A DNA stretch of 64,000 nucleotides from assembly GCA_948099385.1 (NCBI GenBank), contig CANUEZ040000196.1, positions 4,385,001-4,449,000 on the forward strand, given 5' to 3'. Under the pieces are notes generated by a model. It was given only the letters and a program-made list of their open reading frames with translations. It did no database searches and was not told the DNA's origin. This DNA is from Fasciola hepatica. Lineage: Eukaryota; Platyhelminthes; Trematoda; Plagiorchiida; Fasciolidae. Shown piece after piece: positions 41,804 through 55,642 of the stretch. Numbering within the stretch: position 1 is the first letter of the stretch; each line of letters opens with the position of its first letter. The position numbers and the translations under genes are program-made.

Positions 41804-44800
41804 TTGAACGCTCAACTGAGCATTGAAATCCATGGAAGCACTGTACAGCTGTTTCATCCTCCAAGGGACTCGACTCATCAGCAGTGCACATCGACCGAGC
41901 AACCACGGGCACTCCAACAACCGGTGAACCATTGTGAATCGAACAACTTAACAACACAAGGCTATCCGGGATGGCTATCAACGCTTTGTTCAACATCTAC
42001 ACTACATGATATAGCACCCTTCCCAAACTGGCTTCAAATTTGAATGGTAACAACCAGCTTCGCGCACATTGATCCACACCTATGACGGATGACTTCTCTG
42101 TAGGGGCTTAAGTACAACCAACGCATTCCCAAATGAAAAACCTACACAGCTCCCTTACTATGCATGCAATTGTTTAGAAGTACGAGATTAGATTAGATTA
42201 GATTAGATTTGTATAATATGATTGATCATGCAGCTTGAACGCTCAACTGAGCATTGAAATCCATGGAAGCACTGTACAGCTGTTTCATCCTCTAAGGGAC
42301 TCGACTCATCAGCAGTGCACATCGACCGAGCAACCACGGGCACTCCAACAACTGGTGAACCATTGTGAATCGAACAACTTAACAACACAAGGCTATCCGG
42401 GATGGCTCTCAACGCTTTGTTCAACATCTACACTACATCATATAGCACCCTTCCCAAACTGGCTTCAAATTTGAATGGTAAGAACCAGCTTCGCGCACAC
42501 CGATCGACTCCTATGATGGATGACTTCTCTGTAGGGGCCTGAGTACAACCAACGCATTCCCAAATGAAAAACCTACACAGCTTCCTTACTATGCATGCAA
42601 TTGATTAGTAGTACGAGATCAGATTAGATTTGTATAGTATGAATGATCATGCAGCTTGAACGCTCAACTGAGCATTGAAATCCATGGAAGCACTGTACAG
42701 CTGTTTCATCCTCTAAGGGACTCGACTCATCAGCAGTGCACATCGACCGAGCAACCACGGGCACTCCAACAACCGGTGAACCATTGTGAATCGAACAACT
42801 CAACAACACAAGGCTATCCGGGATGGCTATCAACGCTTTGTTCAACATCTACAATACATCATATATAGCACCCTTCCCAAACTGGCTTCACATTTGAATG
42901 GTAACAATCAGCTTCGCGCACACCGATCGACTCCTATGATGGATGACTTCTCTGTAGGGGCCTAAGTACAACCAACGCATTCCCAAATGAACAACCTACA
43001 CAGCTTCCTTACTATGCATGCAATTGATTAGTAGTACGAGATAAGTTCATATTAGAATAGATTTGTATAATATGATTGATCATGCAGCTTGAACGCTCAA
43101 CTGAGCATTGAAATCCATGGAAGCACTGTACAGCTGTTTCATCCTCTAAGGGACTCGACTCATCAGCAGTGCACATCGACCGAGCAACCACGGGCACTCC
43201 AACAACTGGTGAACCATTGTGAATCGAACAACTTAACAACCCAAAGCTATCCGGGATGGCTATCACCGCTTTGTTCAACATCTACACTACATCATATAGC
43301 ACCCTTCTCAAACTGGCTTCAAATTTGAATGGTAACAACCAGCTTCGCGCACACCGATCGACTCCTATGATGTATGACTTCTTTGTAGGGTCCTGAGTAC
43401 AACCAACGCATTCCCAAATGAACAACCTACACAGCTTCCTTACTATGCATGCAATTGATTAGTAGTACGAGATCAGATGAGATTTGTATAGTATGAATTA
43501 TCATGCAGCTTGAACGCTCAACTGATCATTGAAATCCAAGGAAGCACTGTACAGCTGTTTCATCTATGTACGGGCTCGACTCACCAGCAGTGCACATCGA
43601 CCGAGCCCCACGGGCACTCCAACAACCAGTGAACCATTGTGAATCGAACAACCTAACAAAACAAGGCTATCCGGGATGGCTCTCAACGCTTTGTTCAACA
43701 TCTACACTACATGATATAGCCCCCCTCCCAAACTTGCTAACAATTTGAATGGTAAGAACCAGCTTCGCGCAAACCGATCGACTCCTATGATGGATGACTT
43801 CTCTGTAGGGGCCTGAGTACAACCAACGCATTCCCAAATGAACAACCTACACAGCTTCCTTACTATGCATGCAATTGATTAGTAGTACGAGATTAGATTA
43901 GATTAGATTAGATTTGTATAACATTATTGATCATGCAGCTTGAACGCTCAACTGAGCATTGAAATCCATGGAAGCACTGTACAGCTGTTTCATCCTTGTA
44001 CGGGCTCGACTCACCAGCAGTGAACATCGACCGAGCAACCACGGGCACTCCAACAACCGGTGAACCATTGTGAATCGAACAACTTAACAACACAAGGCTA
44101 TCCGGGATGGCTATCAACGCTTTGTTCAACATCTACACTACATGATATAGCACCCTTCCCAAACTGCCTTCAAATTCGAATGGTAACAACCAGCTTCGCG
44201 CACACCGATCGACTCCTATGATGGATGACTTTTCTGTAGGGGCCTAAGTACAACCAACGCATTCCCAAATGAACAACCTACACAGCTTCCTTACTATGCA
44301 TGCAATTGATTAGTAGTACGTGATAAGTTCATATTAGAATAGATTTGTATAATATGATTGATCATGCAGCTTGAACGCTCAACTGAGCATTGAAATCCAT
44401 GGAAGCACTGTACAGCTGTTTCATCCTCTAAGGGACTCGACTCATCAGCAGTGCACATCGACCGAGCAACCACGGGCACTCCAACAACCGGTGAACCATT
44501 GTGAATCGAACAACTTGACAACACAAGGCTATCCGGGATGGCTATCAACGCTTTGTTCAACATCTACACTACATGATATAGCACCCTTCCCAAACTGGCT
44601 TCAAATTTGAATGGTAAGAACCAGCTTCGCGCACACCGATCGACTCCTATGATGGATGACTTACCTGTAGGGGCCTAATTACAACCAACGCATTCCCAAA
44701 TGAACAACCTACACAGCTTCCTTACTATGCATGCAACTGATTAGAAGTACGAGATTAGATCAGATTAGATTAGATTTGTATAATATGATTGATCATGCAG

Positions 44801-47800
44801 CTTGAACGCTCAACTGAGCATTGAAATCCATGGAAGCACTGTACAGCTGTTTCATCCTCTAAGGGACTCGACTCATCAGCAGTGCACATCGACCGAGCCC
44901 CCACGGACACTCCAACAACCGGTGAACCATTGTGAATCGAACAACTTAACAACACAAAGCTATCCGGGATTGGCTATCAACGCTTTGTTCAACATCTACA
45001 CTACATCATATATAGCACCCTTCAAAAACTGCGTTCAAATTCGAATGGTAACAACCAGCTTCGCGCACACCGATCGACTCCTATGATGGATGAATTCTCT
45101 GTAGGGGCCTAAGTACAACCAACGCATTCCCAAATGAACAACCTACAAACCTTCCTTACTATGCATGCAATTGATTAGTAGTACGATATTAGATTAGATT
45201 AGATTAGATTTGTATAATATGATTGATCATGCAGCTTGAACGCTCAACTGAGCATTGAAATCCATGGAAGCACTGTACAGCTGTTTCATCCTCTAAGGGA
45301 CTCGACTCATCAGCAGTGCACATCGACCGAGCAACCACGGGCACTCCAACAACCGGTGAACCATTGTGAATCGAACAACTCAACAACACAAGGCTATCCG
45401 GGATGGCTCTCAACGCTTTGTTCAACATCTACACTACATCATATATAGCACCCTTCCCAAACTCGCTTCAAATTTGAATGGTAACAACCAGCTTCGCGCA
45501 CACCGATCGACTCCTATGATGGATGAATTCTCTGTAGGGGCCTAAGTACAACCAACGCATTCCCAAATGAACAACCTACACAGCTTCCTTACTATGCATG
45601 CAATTGATTAGTAGTACGAGATTAGATTAGATCAGATTAGATTTGTATAATATGATTGATCATGCAGCTTGAACGCTCAACTGAGCATTGAAATCCATGG
45701 AAGCACTGTACAGCTGTTTCATCCTCTAAGGGACTCGACTCATCAGCAGTGCACATCGACCGAGCAACCACGGGCACTCCAACAACCGGTGAACCATTGT
45801 GAATCGAACAACTTAACAACACAAGGCTATCCGGGATGGCTCTCAACGCTTTGTTCAACATCTACACTACATCATATATAGCACCCTTCCCAAACTGGCT
45901 TCAAATTTGTATGGTAACAACCAGCTTCGCGCACATTGATCCACACCTATGATGGATGACTTCTCTGTAGGGGCCTAAGTACAACCAACGCATTCCCAAA
46001 TGAAAAACCTACACAGCTTCCTTACTATGCATGCAATTGATTAGTAGTACGAGATAAGTTCATATTAGAATAGATTTGTATAATATGATTGATCATGCAG
46101 CTTGAACGCTCAACTGAGCATTGAAATCCATGGAAGCACTGTACAGCTGTTTCATCCTCTAAGGGACTCGACTCATCAGCAGTGCACATCGACCGAGCCC
46201 CCACGGGCACTCCAACAACCGGTGAACCATTGTGAATCGAACAACTTAACAACACAAGGCTATCCGGGATGGCTATCAACGCTTTGTTCAACATCTACAA
46301 TACATCATATATAGCACCTCTCCCAAACTGGCTTCAAATTTGAATGGTAAGAACCAGTTTCGCGCACACCGATCGACTCCTATGATGGATGACTTCTCTG
46401 TAGGGGCCTGAGTACAACCAACGCATTCCCAAATGAACAACCTACACAGCTTCCTTACTATGCATGCAATTGATTAGTAGTACGAGATTAGATTAGATCA
46501 GATTAGATTTGTATAATATGATTGATCATGCAGCTTGAACGCTCAACTGACCATTGAAATCCATCGAAGCACTGTACAGCTGTTTCATCCTCCAAGGGAC
46601 TCGACTCATCAGCATTGCACATCGACCGAGCAACCACGGGCACTCCAACAACCGGTGAACCATTGTGAATCGAACAACTTAACAACACAAGGCTATCCGG
46701 GATGGTTCTCAACGCTCTGTTCAACATCTACACTACATCATATATAGCACCCTTCCCAAACTGGCTTCAAATTTGTATGGTAACAACCAGCTTCGCGCAC
46801 ATTGATCCACACCTATGATGGATGACTTCTCTGTAGGGGCCTAAGTACAACCAACGCATTCCCAAATGAACAACCTACACAGCTTCCTTACTATGCATGC
46901 AATTGATTAGTAGTACGAGATTAGATTAGATTAGATTAGATTTGTATAATATGATTGATCATGCAGCTTGAACGCTCAACTGAGCATTGAAATCCATGGA
47001 AGCATTGTACAGCTGTTTCATCCTCTAAGGGACTCGACTCATCAGCAGTGCACATCGACCGAGCCCCCACGGGCACTCCAACAACCGGTGAACCATTGTG
47101 AATCGAACAACTTAACAACACAAGGCTATCCGGGATGGCTCTCAACGCTCTGTTCAACATCTACACTACATCATATATAGCACCCTTCCCAAACTGGCTT
47201 CAAATTTGAATGGTAACAACCAGCTTCGCGCACACCGATCGACTCCTATGATGGATGACTTCTCTGTAGGGGCGTAAGTACAACCAACACATTCACAAAT
47301 GAACGATCTCCACAGCTTCCTTACTATGCATGCAATTTATCAGTAGTACGAGATTAGATTAGATCAGATGAGATTTGTATAATATGATTGATCATGCAGC
47401 TTGAACGCTCAACTGAGCATTGAAATCCATGGAAGCACTGTACAGCTGTTTCATCCTCTAAGGGACTCGACTCATCAGCAGTGCACATCGACCGAGCAAC
47501 CACGGGCACTCCAACATCCGGTGAACCATTGTGAATCGAACAACTTAACAACACAAGGCTATCCGGGATGGCTATCAGCGCTTTGTTCAACATCTACACT
47601 ACATCATATATAGCACCCTTACCAAACTAGCACCAAAATTGAATGGAAAGAACCAGCTTCGCGCACACCGATCGACTCCTATGATGGATGACGTCTCTGT
47701 AGGGGCCTAAGTACAATCAACGCATTCCCAAATGAAAAACTTACACAGCTTCCTTACTATGCATGCAATTGATTAGTAGTACGAGATTAGATTAGATTAG

Positions 47801-50435
47801 ATTAGATTTGTATAATATGATTGATCATGCAGCTTGAACGCTCAACTGAGCATTGAAATCCATGGAAGCATTGTACAGCTGTTTCATCCTCTAAGGGACT
47901 CGACTCATCAGCAGTGCACATCGACCGAGCCCACACGGGCACTCCAACAACCGGTGAACCATTGTGAATCGAACAATTTAACAACACAAGGCTATCCGGG
48001 ATGGCTATCAACGCTTTGTTCAACATCTACACTACATGATATAGCACCCTTCCCAAACTCGCTTCAAATTTGAATGGTAAGAACCAGCTTCGCGCACACC
48101 GATCGACTCCTATGATGGATAACTTCTCTGTAGGGGCCTAAGTACAACCAACGCATTCCCAAATGAACAACCTACACAGCTTCCTTACTATGCATGCAAT
48201 TGATTAGTAGTACGAGATTAGATTAGATTAGATTAGATTTGTATAATATGATTGATCATGCAGCTTGAACGCTCAACTGAGCATTGAAATCCATGGAAGC
48301 ACTGTACAGCTGTTTCATCCTCTAAGGGACTCGACTCATCAGCAGTGCACATCGACCGAGCAACCACGGGCACTCCAACAACCGGTGAACCATTGTGAAT
48401 CGAACAACTTAACAACACAAAGCTATCCGGGATGGCTATCAACGCTTTGTTCAACATCTACACTACATCATATATAGCACCCTTCCCAAACTGGCTTCAA
48501 ATTTGAATGGTAACAACCAGCTTCGCGCACACCGATCGACTCCTATGATGGATGACTTCTCTGTAGTGGCCTAAGTACAACCAACGCATTCCCAAATGAA
48601 CAACCTACACAGCTTCCTTACTATGCATGCAATTGATTAGTAGTACGAGATTAGATTAGATTAGATTAGATTAGATTTGTATAATATGATTGATCATGCA
48701 GCTTGAACGCTCAACTGAGCATTGAAATCCATGGAAGCACTGTACAGCTGTTTCATCCTCTAAGGGACTCGACTCATCAGCAGTGCACATCGACCGAGCA
48801 ACCACGGGCACTCCAACAACCGGTGAACCATTGTGAATCGAACAACTTAACAACACAAGGCTATCCGGGATGGCTCTCAACGCTTTGTTCAACATCTACA
48901 CTACATCATATAGCACCCTTCCCAAACTGGCTTCAAATTTGAATGATAAGTACCAGCTCCGCGCACACCGATCCACTCCTATGATGGATGACTTCTCTGT
49001 AGGGGCCTAAGTACAACCAACGCATTCCCAAATGAAAAACCTACACAGCTTCCTTACAATGCATGCAATTGATTAGTAGTACGAGATTAGATTAGATTAG
49101 ATTAGATTTGTATAATATGATTGATCATGCAGCTTGAACGCTCAACTGAGCATTGAAATCCACGGAAGCACTGTACAGCTGTTTCATCCTCTAAGGGACT
49201 CGACTCATCAGCAGTGCACATCGACCGAGCAACCACGGGCACTCCAACAACCGGTGAACCATTGTGAATCGAACAACTTAACAACACAAGCCTATCCGGG
49301 ATGGCTATCAACGCTTTGTTCAACATCTACACTACATCATATATAGCACCGTTCCCAAACTGGCTTCAAATTTGAATGGTAACAACCAGCTTAGCGCACA
49401 CCGATCGACTCCTATGATGTATGAATTCTCTGTAGGGGCCTAAGTACAACCAACGCATTCCCAAATGAAAAACCTACACAGCTTCCTTACTATGCATGCA
49501 ATTGATTAGTAGTACGAGATTAGATTAGATCAGATTAGATTTGTATAATATGATTGATCATGCAGCTTGAACGCTCAACTGAGCATTGAAATCCATGGAA
49601 GCACTGTACAGCTGTTTCATCCTCTAAGGGACTCGACTCATCAGCAGTGCACATCGACCGAGCAACCACGGGCACTCCAACAACCGGTGAACCATTGTGA
49701 ATCGAACAACTTAACAACACAAGGCTATCCGGGATGGCTCTCAACGCTTTGTTCAACATCTACACTACATGATATAGCACCCTTCCCAAACTGGCTTCAA
49801 ATTTGAATGGTAAGAACCAGCTTCGCGCACACCGATCGACTCCTATGATGGATGACTTCTCTGTAGGGGCCTAAGTACAACCAACGCATTCCCAAATGAA
49901 CAACCTACACAGCTTCCTTACTATGCATGCAATTGATCAGTAGTACGAGATTAGATTAGATTCGAATAGATTTGTATAATATGATTGATCATGCAGCTTG
50001 AACGCTCAACTGAGCATTGAAATCCATGGAAGCACTGTACAGCTGTTTCATCCTCTAAGGGACTCGACTCATCAGCAGTGCACATCGACCGAGCAACCAC
50101 GGGCACTCCAACAACCGGTGAACCATTGTGAATCGAACAACTTAACAACACAAGAATATCCGGGATGGCTATCAACGCTTTGTTCAACATCTACACTACA
50201 TCATATATAGCACCCTTCCCAAACTGGCACCAAAATTGAATGGTAAAAACCAGCTTCGCGCACACCGATCGACTCCCATGATGGATTACTTCTCTGTAGG
50301 GGCCTAAGTACAACCAACGCATTCCCAAATGAACAACCTACACAGCTTCCTTACTATGCATGCAATTGATTAGTAGTACGAGATTAGATTAGATTAGATT
50401 AGATTAGATTTGTATAATATGATTGATCATGCAGC
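41804..50435 (+). repeat. Copy B of the segmental duplication
   Basis: Unit starts: 41804, 42235, 42656, 43089, 43510, 43940, 44371, 44802, 45236, 45669, 46102, 46535, 46968, 47401, 47834, 48265, 48703, 49134, 49567, 49998. Offsets to copy A fall in steps: 19,867-19,868 up to 46102; 18,569 at 46535 (with 27966); 18,136 for 47401, 47834 and 48265; about 15,545 for 48703 to 49998. Each step equals whole monomers present in A and absent in B. Copy B has 20 monomers where A has 30. The 44802 unit has an extra T ('gggattggc') not seen in A. Confidence 0.9.
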
Positions 50436-53400
50436 TTGAACGCTCAACTGAGCATTGAAATCCATGGAAGCACTGTACAGCTGTTTCATCCTCTAAGGGA
50501 CTCGACTCATCAGCAGTGCACATCGACCGAGCCCCCACGGGCACTCCAACAACCGGTGAACCATTGTGAATCGAACAACTTAACAACACAAGGCTATCCG
50601 GGATGGCTCTCAACGCTTTGTTCAACATCTACACTACATGATATAGCACCCTTCCCAAACTGGCTTCAAATTTGAATGGCAACAACCAGCTTCGCGCACA
50701 CCGATCGACTCCTATGATGGATGACTTCTCTGTAGGGGCCTGAGTACAACCAACGCATTCCCAAATGAACAACCTACACAGCTTCCTTACTATGCATGCA
50801 ATTTATTAGTAGTACGATATTAGATTAGATTAGTTAAGATTAGATTTCTATAATATGATTGATCATGCAGCTTGAACGCTCAACTGAGCATTGAAATCCA
50901 TGGAAGCACTGTACAGCTGTTTCATCCTCTAAGGGACTCGACTCATCAGCAGTGCACATCGACCGAGCAACCACGGGCACTCCAACAACCGGTGAACCAT
51001 TGTGAATCGAACAACTTAACAACACAAGGCTATCCGGGATGGCTATCAACGCTTTGTTCAACATCTACACTACATCATATATAGCACCCTTCCCAAACTG
51101 GCACCAAAATTGAATGGTAAAAACCAGCTTCGCGCACACCGATCGACTCCCATGATGGATGAATTCTCTAGGGGCCTAAGTACAACCAACGCATTCCCAA
51201 ATGAACAACCTACACAGCTTCCTTACTATGCATGCAATTGATTAGTAGTACGAGATTAGATTAGATTAGATTAGATTAGATTTGTATAATATGATTGATC
51301 ATGCAGCTTGAACGCTCAACTGAGCATTGAAATCCATGGAAGCACTGTACAGCTGTTTCATCCTCTAAGGGACTCGACTCATCAGCAGTGCACATCGACC
51401 GAGCAACCACGGGCACTCCAACAACCGGTGAACCATTGTGAATCGAACAACTCAAAAACACAAGGCTATCCGGGATGGCTATCAACGCTTTGTTCAACAT
51501 CTACACTAAATGATATAGCAACTTTCGCAAACTGGCTTCAAATTTTAATGGTAAGAACCAGCTTCGCGCACACCGATCGACTCCTATGATGGATGAATTC
51601 TCTGTAGGGGCCTAAGTACAACCAACGCATTCCCAAATGAACAACCTACACAGCTTCCTTACTATGCATGCAATTTATTAGTAGTACGAGATTAGATTAG
51701 ATTCGAATAGATTTGTATAATATGATTGATCATGCAGCTTGAGCGCTCAACTGAGCATTGAAATCCATGGAAGCATTGTACAGCTGTTTCATCCTCTAAG
51801 GGACTCGACTCATCAGCAGTGCACATCGACCGAGCAACCACGGGCACTCCAACAACCGGTGAACCATTGTGAATCGAACAACTTAACAACACAAAGCTAT
51901 CCGGGATGGCTATCAACGCTTTGTTCAACATCTACACTACATCATACAAAGCACCCTTCCCAAACTGGCACCAAAATTGAATGGTAACAACCAGCTTCGC
52001 GCACACCGATCGACTCGTATGATGGATGACTTCTCTGTAGGGGCCTAAGTACAACCAACTTATTCCCAAATGAAAAACCTACACAGCTTCCTTACTATGC
52101 ATGCAATTGATTAGTAGTACGAGATTAGATCAGATTAGATTAGATTTGTATAATATGATTGATCATGCAGCTTGAACGCTCAACTGAGCATTGAAATCCA
52201 TGGAAGTATTGAACAGCTGTTTCATCCTCTAAGGGACTCGACTCATCAGCAGTGCACATCGACCGAGCAACCACGGGCACTCCAACAACCGGTGAACCAT
52301 TGTCAATCGAACAACTTAACAACACAAGGCTATCCGGGATGGCTATCAACGCTTTGTTCAACATCTACACTACATCATATATAGCACCCTTCGCAAACTC
52401 GCTTTAAATTTGAATGGTAACAACCAGCTTCGCGCACACCGATCGACTCCTATGATGGATGACTTCTCTGTAGGGGCCTAAGTACAACCAACGCATTCCC
52501 AAATGAAAAACTTACTCAACTTCCTTACTATGCATGCAATTGATTAGTAGTACGAGATTAGATCAGATTAGATTAGATTTGTATAACATGATTGATCATG
52601 CAGCTTGAGCGCTCAACTGAGCATTGAAATCCATGGAAGCATTGTACAGCTGTTTCATCCTCTAAGGGACTCGACTCATCAGCAGTGCACATCGACCGAG
52701 CAACCACGGGCACTCCAACAACCGGTGAACCATTGTGAATCGAACAACTTAACAACACAAAGCTATCCGGGATGGCTATCAACGCTTTGTTCAACATCTA
52801 CACTACATCATATATAGCACCCTTCCCAAACTGGCTTCAAATTTGAATGGTAAGAACCAGCTTCGCGCACACCGATCGACTCCTATGATGGATGACTTCT
52901 CTGTAGGGGCCTAAGTACAACCAACGCATTCCCAAATGAACAACCTACACAGCTTCCTTACTATGCATGCAATTTATTAGTAGTACGAGATTAGATTAGA
53001 TTAGTTAAGATTAGATTTGTATAATATGATTGATCATGCAGCTTGAACGCTCAACTGAGCATTGAAATCCATGGAAGCACTGTACAGCTGTTTCATCCTC
53101 TAAGGGACTCGACTCATCAGCAGTGCACATCGACCGAGCAACCACGGGCACTCCAACAACCGGTGAACCATTGTGAATCGAACAACTTAACAACACAAGG
53201 CTATCCGGGATGGCTATCAACGCTTTGTTCAACATCTACACTACATGATATAGCACCCTTCCCAAACTGGCTTCAAATTTGAATGGTAACAACAAGCTTC
53301 GCGCACACCGATCGACTCCTATGATGGATGACTTCTCTGTAGGGGCCTAAGTACAACCAACGCATTCACAAATGAACAACCTACACAGCTTCCTTACTAT

Positions 53401-55642
53401 GCATGCAATTGATTAGTAGTACGAGATTAGATTAGATTCGAATAGATTTGTATAATATGATTGATCATGCAGCTTGAACGCTCAACTGAGCATTGAAATC
53501 CATGGAAGCACTGTACAGCTGTTTCATCCTCTAAGGGACTCGACTCATCAGCAGTGCACATCGACCGAGCAACCACGGGCACTCCAACAACCGGTGAACC
53601 ATTGTGAATCGAACAACTTAACAACACAAGGCTATCCGGGATGGCTCTCAACGCTTTGTTCAACATCTACACTACATCATATAGCACCCTTCCCAAACTG
53701 GCTTCAAATTTGAATGGTAAGAACCAGCTTCGCGCACACCGATCGACTCCTATGATGGATGACTTCTCTGTAGGGGCCTAAGTACAACCAACGCATTCCC
53801 AAATGAAAAACCTGCACAGCTTCCTTACTATGCATGCAATTGATTAGTAGTACGAGATTAGATTAGATTAGATTAGATTAGATTTGTATAATATGATTGA
53901 TCATGCAGCTTGAACGCTCGACTGAGCATTGAAATCCATGGAAGCACTGTACAGCTGTTTCATCCTCTAAGGGACTCGACTCATCAGCAGTGCACATCGA
54001 CCGAGCAACCACGGGCACTCCAACATCCGGTGAACCATTGTGAATCGAACAACTTAACAACACAAGGCTATCCGGGATGGCTATCAACGCTTTGTTCAAC
54101 ATCTACACTACATGATATAGCACCCTTCCCAAACTGGCTTCAAATTTGAATGGTAAGAACCAGCTTCGCGCACATCGATCGACTCCTATGATGGATGACT
54201 TCTCTGTAGGGGCCTAAGTACAACCAACGCATTCCCAAATGAACAACCTACACAGCTTCCTTACTTTGCACGTAATTGATAAGTAGTACGAGATTAGATC
54301 AGATTAGATTAGATTTGTATAATATGATTGATCATGCAGCTTGAACGCTCAACTGAGCATTGAAATCCATGGAAGCACTGTACAGCTGTTTCATCCTCTA
54401 AGGGACTCGACTCATCAGCAGTGCACATCGACCGAGCAACCACGGGCACTCCAACAACCGGTGAACCATTGTGAATCGAACAACTTAACAACACAAAGCT
54501 ATCCGGGATGGCTATCAACGCTTTGTTCAACATCTACACTACATCATATATAGCACCCTTCCCAAACTGGCTTCAAATTTGAATGGTAACAACAAGCTTC
54601 GCGCACACCGATCGACTCCTATGATGGATGACTTCTCTGTAGGGGCCTAAGTACAACCAACGCATTCCCAAATGAACAACCTACACAGCTTCCTTACTAT
54701 GCACGTAATTGATTAGTAGTACGAGATTAGATCAGATTAGATTAGATTTGTATAATATGATTGATCATGCAGCTTGAACGCTCAACTGAGCATTGAAATC
54801 CATGGAAGCACTGTACAGCTGTTTCATCCTCTAAGGGACTCGACTCATCAGCAGTGCACATCGACCGAGCAACCACGGGCACTCCAACAACCGGTGAACC
54901 ATTGTGAATCGAACAACTTAACAACACAAAGCTATCCGGGATGGCTATCAACGCTTTGTTCAACATCTACACTACATCATATAGCACCCTTCCCAAACTG
55001 GCTTCAAATTTGAATGGTAAGAACCAGCTTCGCGCACACCGATCGACTCCTATGATGGATGACTTCTCTGTAGGGGCCTGAGTACAACCAACGCATTCCC
55101 AAATGAACAACCTACACAGCTTCCTTACTATGCATGCAATTTATTAGTAGTACAAGATTAGATTAGATTAGATTAGATTAGATTTGTATAATATGATTGA
55201 TCATGCAGCTTGAACGCTCAACTGAGCATTGAAATCCATGGAAGCACTGTACAGCTGTTTCATCCTCTAAGGGACTCGACTCATCAGCAGTGCACATCGA
55301 CCGAGCCCACACGGGCACTCCAACAACCGGTGAACCATTGTGAATCGAACAACTTAACAACACAAGGCTATCCGGGATGGCTATCAACGCTTTGTTCAAC
55401 ATCTACACTACATCATATATAGCACCCTTCCCAAACTGGCTTCAAATTTGAATGGTAACAACAAGCTTCGCGCACACCGATCGACTCCTATGATGGATGA
55501 CTTCTCTGTAGGGGCCTAAGTACAACCAACGCATTCCCAAATGAACAACCTACACAGCTTCCTTACTATGCATGCAATTTATTAGTAGTACGAGATTAGA
55601 TTAGATTCGAATAGATTTGTATAATATGATTGATCATGCAGC
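50436..55642 (+). repeat. Array segment 11: mixed monomers
   Basis: Unit starts: 50436, 50872, 51308, 51739, 52172, 52605, 53043, 53474, 53910, 54341, 54774, 55210. The 51739 and 52605 units share 'cttgagcgctc' and 'gaagcattg', also seen in 30562. The units at 50872 and 53043 are both preceded by a 'gttaagattag' pentamer block, 2,171 bp apart. The 49998 and 50872 units share 'ggcaccaaaattg' and 'ctcccatgatgg'. The 50872 unit lost two bases in 'ctctaggggcc'. The 51308 unit has private tail changes ('caactttcgcaaac', 'aaattttaatgg'). Confidence 0.93.
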
